The notes under the pieces were generated by a model. It had not been told where the DNA came from. It saw nothing but the letters and a program-made list of their open reading frames with translations, and ran no database searches. Shown here piece by piece: positions 59,077-64,000 of a DNA stretch of 64,000 bases. Every line of letters starts with the position of its first letter. The stretch's first letter is position 1. Origin of the DNA: CAWCVR01 sp963799105 (GTDB lineage Bacteria > Acidobacteriota > Terriglobia > Bryobacterales > Bryobacteraceae). The translations under genes were made by a program, and so were the position numbers. The DNA lies in the NCBI GenBank assembly GCA_963799105.1, contig CAWCVR010000002.1, positions 248,001 through 312,000 on the forward strand. Reading direction: 5' to 3'.

Positions 59077-60003
59077 CTACATCTTCATCAGGCGGATGCC
59101 GCCGTTCGAGGTCGCGAGGTCGATCAGCGGGCCGCCGCCGGAGCCGATCTCGCCATCTACGTGGTTCTTGCCCACCTCGCCGTGCATCTTGAGGTCGAAA
59201 TCGGAAGAGATGGACGAGTTGGAGGTTCGCGCCAGGATTCGCGCCCGGGCGGGCGCCGGAAGCCGGACCGTGATCCCGCTGTTGCTGGTGCTGACCCGGA
59301 CATCGCTCGAGAGGCCGTCCGGGAGCGTCAGTTCCACCCCGCCGTTGCTGGTTTCGATGCGGATCGAACGGTCCGCGCGGGCAACCCTGGCGTTGACGCC
59401 GGCGTTCGACGTTCTCGCATCGAACCCGCCGCGCAAGCCTTCGGCGTGAATATGGCCGTTGGAACTGTGGGCGATCACGTCCCCCTCCACGTCGATCACG
59501 TCCACCGACGCGTTGGAGGTCTGGGCGTCCAGGGATCCGCGAAGATTCTGCACCCGGATCGACCCGTTGGAGGTGCGCAGGCGCGCGGGACCGGCGCCAT
59601 CCATGGTGCGGATGGACGCGTTGGAGGTGGAAATGCGATCGAGCAGCGCGGATCGCGGGACCTTCACGACGAACCGCGCGCCCTGGCTGTTGAGCCGTGC
59701 GGACGGACGGATGGCGCGGACGGTGACCGAATCGGGCGTGTTGGCGGTTTCGATTTGCAGCCCATCGGCGCGTTCCTGGGTGGGGCCGTACTTGGCGCCG
59801 CTGATGTCCACGGAATCCTGGTCCCAACCGGAAATCTCGATGGATCCGTTGAAGGACTCGACCGTCAGCCGGCCGTTGGGCTTCAGGGGGAAGCTGTAGT
59901 GGAAATCCCGGCTGTACCGTTCGCCGCGGAAATCCTCTATGTCGCAGGCCGCGAGGAAGAACAACGCCGCGGCCGCGGCGGGAAGAAGGAGCTTCTTTTG
60001 CAT
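59077..60003 (-). CDS. DUF4097 lipoprotein
   Basis: A 308-residue lipoprotein: signal peptide with lipobox LAAC (cysteine ~20), then a right-handed beta-solenoid of the DUF4097 type whose coils repeat T-S-N-x-x-I/V (ISTSNASIRTMDG, RTSNGSIRVQNL, TSNASVDVIDVEG, ARTSNAGVNARVAR, ISTSN-like). These are adhesin-like or envelope-stress proteins; function unknown. ATG 60003 has GAGG 8 nt upstream; the frame is open 59 codons further. It is divergent from the GNAT gene. Confidence 0.88.
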   Translation of the reverse strand: MQKKLLLPAAAAALFFLAACDIEDFRGERYSRDFHYSFPLKPNGRLTVESFNGSIEISGWDQDSVDISGAKYGPTQERADGLQIETANTPDSVTVRAIRPSARLNSQGARFVVKVPRSALLDRISTSNASIRTMDGAGPARLRTSNGSIRVQNLRGSLDAQTSNASVDVIDVEGDVIAHSSNGHIHAEGLRGGFDARTSNAGVNARVARADRSIRIETSNGGVELTLPDGLSSDVRVSTSNSGITVRLPAPARARILARTSNSSISSDFDLKMHGEVGKNHVDGEIGSGGGPLIDLATSNGGIRLMKM

Positions 60004-60097
60004 GGCGGTCCTCAGATGTACCAGGGTACGAGATTGGCGGGTGGTTTGTTCCGTCTCCGCGGCGGTGGAGAGGATCGGCTTGCTACAATCCGGAGAA

Positions 60098-60634
60098 ATG
60101 CCCCCAGACGGCCCCACGGAACCCACGGCACCGGTAGCGCGCGCCGCGCGCGACGCCGATGTCCTGGAGATCGCCGCCATCTACGGGCATTACGTCCGGA
60201 CGGCCCTGGCCACGTTCGAGACCGACCCACCCGATGCGGCGGAAATGGCTCGCCGGCTCCAGCACGTGCGGGAGCGCGGGCTGCCCTGCCTGGTTGCCGA
60301 ACTGGAGGGATGCGTGGCGGGCTATGCCTACGCGGCGCCTTACCGGCCGCGGCCGGCCTACCGGTTCACGGTGGAGAACTCCGTGTATGTGCATCCGGAC
60401 TACCAGCGAAAGGGATTGGGCCGGCTTCTCCTGACGGAGTTGATCGCGGTTTGCGAGGCGGCCGGATGCCGGCAGATGGTGGCGGTGATCGGCGACACGG
60501 GCAACGCCGCGTCCATCGGTCTGCACGAGGCGCTCGGTTTCCGGCGCGTGGGCGTGCTGCGGAGCGTAGGCTTCAAGTTCGGGCGCTGGGTGGACACGGT
60601 TCTGATGCAGCGCCCGCTCGGGGAAGACCGGTAG
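60098..60634 (+). CDS. GNAT N-acetyltransferase (phosphinothricin-acetyltransferase-like)
   Basis: A 178-residue GNAT protein: DADVLEIAAIYGHYVRTALATFETDPP, VAGYAYAAPYRPRPAYRFTVENSVYVHPDYQRKGLGRLL (shape only) with the acetyl-CoA loop Q-R-K-G-L-G, and GDTGNAASIGLHEALGFRRVG. This matches PAT/Bar-like acetyltransferases that acetylate phosphinothricin, methionine sulfoximine or related amines. Starts ~8 nt after an extended -10 TGCTACAAT (60081-60089), with GGAGAA as a possible ribosome-binding site. The frame is open upstream without support. Confidence 0.9.
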   Translation: MPPDGPTEPTAPVARAARDADVLEIAAIYGHYVRTALATFETDPPDAAEMARRLQHVRERGLPCLVAELEGCVAGYAYAAPYRPRPAYRFTVENSVYVHPDYQRKGLGRLLLTELIAVCEAAGCRQMVAVIGDTGNAASIGLHEALGFRRVGVLRSVGFKFGRWVDTVLMQRPLGEDR

Positions 60635-60643
60635 GGGACGGGG

Positions 60644-63241
60644 CTAGGCTTCCTCGCCCTTACCGAACAACTCCTGCGTGCCCAGCGATCGCCAGAAGGC
60701 CACGATGGCGATCGCCGCCAGCAGCGCGAGCGTCGCCAGTCCGGCGGGCGCGTACCAGGTCTTCCAGTCCGTGCCGAGAGCAAGTTTGTCGAAACCGCTG
60801 TCAAAGAACACCGCGGCTACGGTCGCCACCAGTCCGTAGCGCAGAAGGACGAAGACCAGCACGGCGAAGACGACCACGCGCAGGGCCAGTTCAAGCTGCC
60901 AGTGGGGCGAGCGGAACGAGTCGGCCATCGAGAGGATGAGCGCGCCAACCACCGCGGCCAGAATGTTCCTCTTGACGAGGAACCGCAGGCCGACCAGGGC
61001 GAAGAAGACGATCAAGCCGACGGTCAGCGCGCTGGACAATCCACCGGCATGAGCGGCTACCCACTGGCGGGTTCCGAGGGTGGCCGCCAGTCCGGTTGTG
61101 TCCCGCATCTCGGGCTGAATCAGGTTGTCCCGCAACGCACCGAGGGCCCAGATCAGAGAGCCGGCGGCGGCGCCGATCAGGATATGGGCGCCCACCTGGG
61201 CATCCTTCCAGCGGCCGGCCACGATCCGGTTCCAGGTCACCAGGGAATGCGGCCAGTAGGCGCGCACGCTCGGCTCCAGTGCCAGAATCAGCAGCCACAG
61301 CAGCGCCGCGGCCAGCATCCACTCCGCGGCGCCGGCCCACAACATGACGGCGACCGAGCCATCGGGTATGGCATGCACCGTCCCCAGCCAGACTACCATG
61401 CCGAGGAAGAACCGGAAGATGGCCAGGCGAATGGCGCCCTTGCGATCCACCCTGTCCCGCTTCCAGTTGCGCCGCGCCAGAACCGGGGCTGCAATCACGC
61501 CGAATAGGAAGAAGGCCGACACGACCAGACCGCGCAGGGTGGCGGCCAAAGACTGTTGCGGCGGCGCGGCGCCCGTCTGCTTCCACTGGAATTCCACCGC
61601 CGCGTTGGTCACGCGTCCCTTCCACGTGGCCAGATTCAGGGTCAGGTCAAGATTTGGGATCTTCGGATGAGGCCCGTTCCAGGCGAGCAGGCGATCGGCA
61701 ACCGACGGCGGAGTGAAAGCCGGCGCAACCTCATGGAAAGCGGCCATGTCCAGGCCGGCAGCGCCGAACACTGCCGCTGGATCCACGGGCGCGGCCAGCG
61801 GTTCCTCAGTGGCGTCGGGCACGGCCATGAACTCGCGCAGGCGGCCGCCGCCATCCAGGTTGACGCGCACCATTCCCGGCTGAGTCGGCGGCGGATTATC
61901 GGCGGTGACCTCGCCCAGGGGCGGCGCCACCAGCCAGGACCGGCTCTCGCGATACTCGGCGCGGATGGGCGCTTCGGAAGCGAACCACTCTTTCCACTTG
62001 CGGGGTTCCGGCAGTTTGTTCAGGTGGTCCAGAAGGGTGCCCCCGCCGGCCAGCGAAATGGCGCTGTCCTTGGGCTTCTTCGGATACCCGAATGACGCGG
62101 CCATTTCCCGGGCTTTGTGAGCCAGCACCTCGGGCGAATCGTCCAGCGGCGTGTTCACCATAGCGCCGTAGCGGATCTGATGGCCGATACAGGTGACCAG
62201 GCATGCCACGATGACGAGGATGCAGGGCACCGAATAGCGCCGCTTCAGACCTTCCAGTTCGCCCGAATCGGCGACCAGCTCCGGCGACGGAGTTTCGCCC
62301 GCCGCCAGGGCCGCGGCCAGGCGATCGCCGCCCGGCAGAGCCGCGGCCACCGAAAGGCTGTTGGGCGGACGCTTGGCGGGATCCGGATCGAGACACCGGC
62401 GGATGGCTTTTTCGACCGCTGGGTCGATGTCCACGGCGATGGAGGTCATGCTGGTCAACTGCGCCGCTTCCTGCTGCGCCAGCAGTTGTTGCATGTTCCG
62501 GCCCTCGTAGGGCCGCTTGCCGGTGAAGAGTTCGTACAGCACCAGGCCCAGCGCGTAAACATCGCTGAGCATCGTGACTTCCGCGCCCTTGAGTTGTTCG
62601 GGCGCCATGTACGCGGGGGTGCCGTTGCGGATCTCGGCCCCGGAAAGCTGGCCGGAGACGGCAGCCAGGCCGAAGTCCATGATCACCACCTCGCCGCGCT
62701 TGTCGATCATGACGTTCTGCGGCTTGAGATCGCGGTGGATGATGCCGCGGTCATGGGCGGCGGCCAGCCCGGCGCACAGCTTCCGCGCCATTTCCAGGGC
62801 CTTGTCCGCCGGCAGGCGCCCGATGCGGAGCAGCAGGCACGAGAGGTCCTCGCCATCCACGTATTCCATGGAAATGAAGGGCATCCCCTGGACCTCGCCG
62901 ATGTCGTAAACCCGGCAGACATTGGGATGGGAAACCTGGCGCGCGATGCGGACTTCCCCGTGAAAACGGGCCAGCAGGCCGGGATTGGAGGACATCTCGG
63001 CGGGCAGAAACTTCAACGCCACCGATTGATCGAGAGTCAGATCGGTGGCGCGGTACACTTCGCCCATCCCGCCGCGCCCCAGCAGGCCGATGATGCGGTA
63101 GCGCCCGCCCAGCACCGTGCCGGGCACGAAGCGGCCCTCTCCCGATGCCGGAGACGAAGAATCGCGAGAGACGGAGGATGGCGAGGGCGTGGGAGCGAAA
63201 GGCGTGGTTTCGAGAAACGACGGGTTGACCGGGCGTTCCAT
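60644..63241 (-). CDS. Membrane-tailed serine/threonine protein kinase
   Basis: A ~865-residue Hanks-type kinase. Kinase domain ~48-310: GxGxxG at 54-59 (GLLGRGGMGEVY), ATP lysine K77, catalytic HRDLKPQN (D171) and DFG (189). Then a juxtamembrane/Pro-rich linker, one helix (~345), an extracytoplasmic domain (~370-580) and six or more further helices (~590-860). The tail has no PASTA domain, unlike cell-wall kinases. Substrate and stimulus unknown. ATG 63241 fits kinase length; the frame is open 11 codons earlier. Confidence 0.92.
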   Translation of the reverse strand: MERPVNPSFLETTPFAPTPSPSSVSRDSSSPASGEGRFVPGTVLGGRYRIIGLLGRGGMGEVYRATDLTLDQSVALKFLPAEMSSNPGLLARFHGEVRIARQVSHPNVCRVYDIGEVQGMPFISMEYVDGEDLSCLLLRIGRLPADKALEMARKLCAGLAAAHDRGIIHRDLKPQNVMIDKRGEVVIMDFGLAAVSGQLSGAEIRNGTPAYMAPEQLKGAEVTMLSDVYALGLVLYELFTGKRPYEGRNMQQLLAQQEAAQLTSMTSIAVDIDPAVEKAIRRCLDPDPAKRPPNSLSVAAALPGGDRLAAALAAGETPSPELVADSGELEGLKRRYSVPCILVIVACLVTCIGHQIRYGAMVNTPLDDSPEVLAHKAREMAASFGYPKKPKDSAISLAGGGTLLDHLNKLPEPRKWKEWFASEAPIRAEYRESRSWLVAPPLGEVTADNPPPTQPGMVRVNLDGGGRLREFMAVPDATEEPLAAPVDPAAVFGAAGLDMAAFHEVAPAFTPPSVADRLLAWNGPHPKIPNLDLTLNLATWKGRVTNAAVEFQWKQTGAAPPQQSLAATLRGLVVSAFFLFGVIAAPVLARRNWKRDRVDRKGAIRLAIFRFFLGMVVWLGTVHAIPDGSVAVMLWAGAAEWMLAAALLWLLILALEPSVRAYWPHSLVTWNRIVAGRWKDAQVGAHILIGAAAGSLIWALGALRDNLIQPEMRDTTGLAATLGTRQWVAAHAGGLSSALTVGLIVFFALVGLRFLVKRNILAAVVGALILSMADSFRSPHWQLELALRVVVFAVLVFVLLRYGLVATVAAVFFDSGFDKLALGTDWKTWYAPAGLATLALLAAIAIVAFWRSLGTQELFGKGEEA

Positions 63242-63322
63242 ATCAGACCATTCTACAGTGGCGCCCCCAGGCACGGTTCCGGCTTGCGCGCACGATCTCA
63301 GAATCGAAACGTGGCGGCGAAG

Positions 63323-63415
63323 TCACTCGTGCCGAAGCGCGATGACGGGGTCCACACGGGTGGCCCGCCGCGCTGGAAGAAAGCTGGCCAGGAACGCCAC
63401 CGCTACCGGCAGCGG
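63323..63415 (-). pseudogene. Remnant of an FtsX/MacB-type ABC permease 3' end
   Basis: Only the last ~30 codons are seen: PLPVAVAFLASFLPARRATRVDPVIALRHE, a terminal helix followed by P-A-R-R-A-x-x-V-D-P, diagnostic of the end of MacB/ADOP permeases. Upstream in the same frame (LNETKDGDALLAKLLREVEE) the sequence no longer resembles the permease. Gene fragment, not functional. Confidence 0.7.
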
Positions 63416-63546
63416 GCTGGCGGGCGACTCCTCCACTTCGCGAAGGAGCTTCGCCAGCAGCGCGTCACCGTCTTTCGTTTCGTTCAACGCGGGTCCGCCT
63501 CAGGTGATCAAGTGATCCTGGGTGTGGCGGACGCGGTGCGCCTCCC

Positions 63547-63790
63547 CTATCGATTCTCCAGCGCCGCGCGGACGCGGCCGGTCAGGGTCTCGACGTAGCG
63601 CTCGGGCAGTTACCCGGTCAGGCGGCTGAACGCGTGGCCGCGCTGGTCCAGGACGATAGTGGTGGGAACCGCGAACACGCCGGGCGCCCGCGTCAGGCCA
63701 TCCTCGAAGCACACGGACTCCGGCCACTTCCGCTCTTCCAGGAATGGACCAACCAGCGGGCGGTCGTCAGCGGCGTCAATCGGGGAGTAC
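63547..63790 (-). pseudogene. Broken thioredoxin-like (TlpA/ResA-type) gene
   Basis: Reading minus-strand gives ...WPESVCFEDGLTRAPGVFAVPTTIVLDQRGHAFSRLTG, a TAA stop (63612-63610), then LPERYVETLTGRVRAALENR. The VPTTIVLD segment is the cis-Pro loop and strand of thioredoxin-like proteins. The stop replaces an expected Tyr codon; the N-terminal half with the CxxC motif is missing. A nonsense-mutated fragment. Confidence 0.65.
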
Positions 63791-63826
63791 CGCCCAGTCT
63801 GGCGTCCACCAACCCCGATCCGTGGC

Positions 63827-64000
63827 CTACTGCTTCGTGAAATCGAACGTGCAGGGGCGGCCTATGACGCCGAGACCCGTATCGCGGGTGCCCGTACCCG
63901 CGGCATCCTGGAAATGGGCCTTGATGTTGTAGCTGTAATCCTCCCCCTTGTGGGCGAGGACTCCGCGGGCGTAGTTCCTGGAGGCGACGATGCCCGTCGC
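63827..64000 (-). CDS. Partial hypothetical protein, 5' end outside window
   Basis: The last 57 residues of a minus-strand gene that enters from the right edge: ...VASRNYARGVLAHKGEDYSYNIKAHFQ, then DTGLGVIGRPCTFDFTKQ and a TAG stop at 63827-63829. No family is recognised from this fragment; the aromatic C-terminus and strand pattern suit an exported beta protein. Confidence 0.55.
   Translation of the reverse strand, partial: ATGIVASRNYARGVLAHKGEDYSYNIKAHFQDAAGTGTRDTGLGVIGRPCTFDFTKQ

Overview
The window is a high-GC chromosomal segment most consistent with an acidobacterium of the Bryobacteraceae/Solibacter type. That rests on three secreted proteins with the Solibacter-type C-terminal domain (TIGR03437 style), NHL and Reg_prop propeller proteins, winged-helix/TPR membrane proteins, PASTA-free Ser/Thr kinases with membrane tails, a PIG-L/LmbE secreted deacetylase with a Gly-rich insert, and many small toxin-antitoxin (TA) pairs. 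This is a family-content inference; no rRNA or confirmed tRNA is present to settle it.

Layout. 0-9.2 kb: a cut-off propeller gene, a small exported protein, a Crp/Fnr regulator, a 64-bp repeat tract, guaB, then convergent malQ and an MFS/spermidine-synthase fusion. 10.0-11.9 kb: a two-gene Septu-type anti-phage pair (ptuA ATPase, ptuB HNH nuclease) with ATGA overlap and no reverse transcriptase nearby. 12.3-28.1 kb: a hybrid propeller sensor kinase, an orphan nuoB next to a PIG-L deacetylase, a diguanylate cyclase, a DUF433/DUF5615 TA pair, a membrane protein, a HEAT-repeat protein, a nucleotidyltransferase pair, an ABM monooxygenase and a VapBC pair. 28.1-36.2 kb: a secreted TPR-CHAT protease-like protein, a Tat-type exported protein and a 936-residue secreted protein. 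36.4-47.2 kb: an accessory region with HicBA, MazEF and two VapBC modules, each lying between consecutive, same-orientation copies of a dispersed repeat, interleaved with two frameshifted secreted-protein genes and a TPR protein. 47.2-51.0 kb: an NHL/TIGR03437 gene with a frameshifted 3' end that leads into a 160-bp tandem array. 51-64 kb: a more ordinary block (pxpA-TIGR03437-M50 protease, AI-2E-type transporter, ruvX-mltG, outer-membrane-like protein, DUF4097 lipoprotein, GNAT, Ser/Thr kinase), then gene remnants and a cut-off gene at the right edge.

Cross-cutting signals. (1) A ~130-bp near-perfect hairpin element beginning and ending in CTAG occurs at 26.5, 31.7, 54.2 and 58.8 kb; two copies supply or overlap the TAG stop of the adjacent gene. 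(2) A second repeat family (GTTCGAAACGTGTCC ... GGGGAGCCA) brackets the TA modules. (3) The antitoxin genes seem to be leaderless: a -10 hexamer lies only 6-8 nt upstream of the start codon in all six cases examined, often inside a palindrome. (4) Tandem arrays at 33.1 and 50.4 kb each incorporate the 3' end of the neighbouring secreted-protein gene. (5) Three secreted-protein genes carry single-base frame changes, one in a 7-nt homopolymer, which may be real decay or sequence error.
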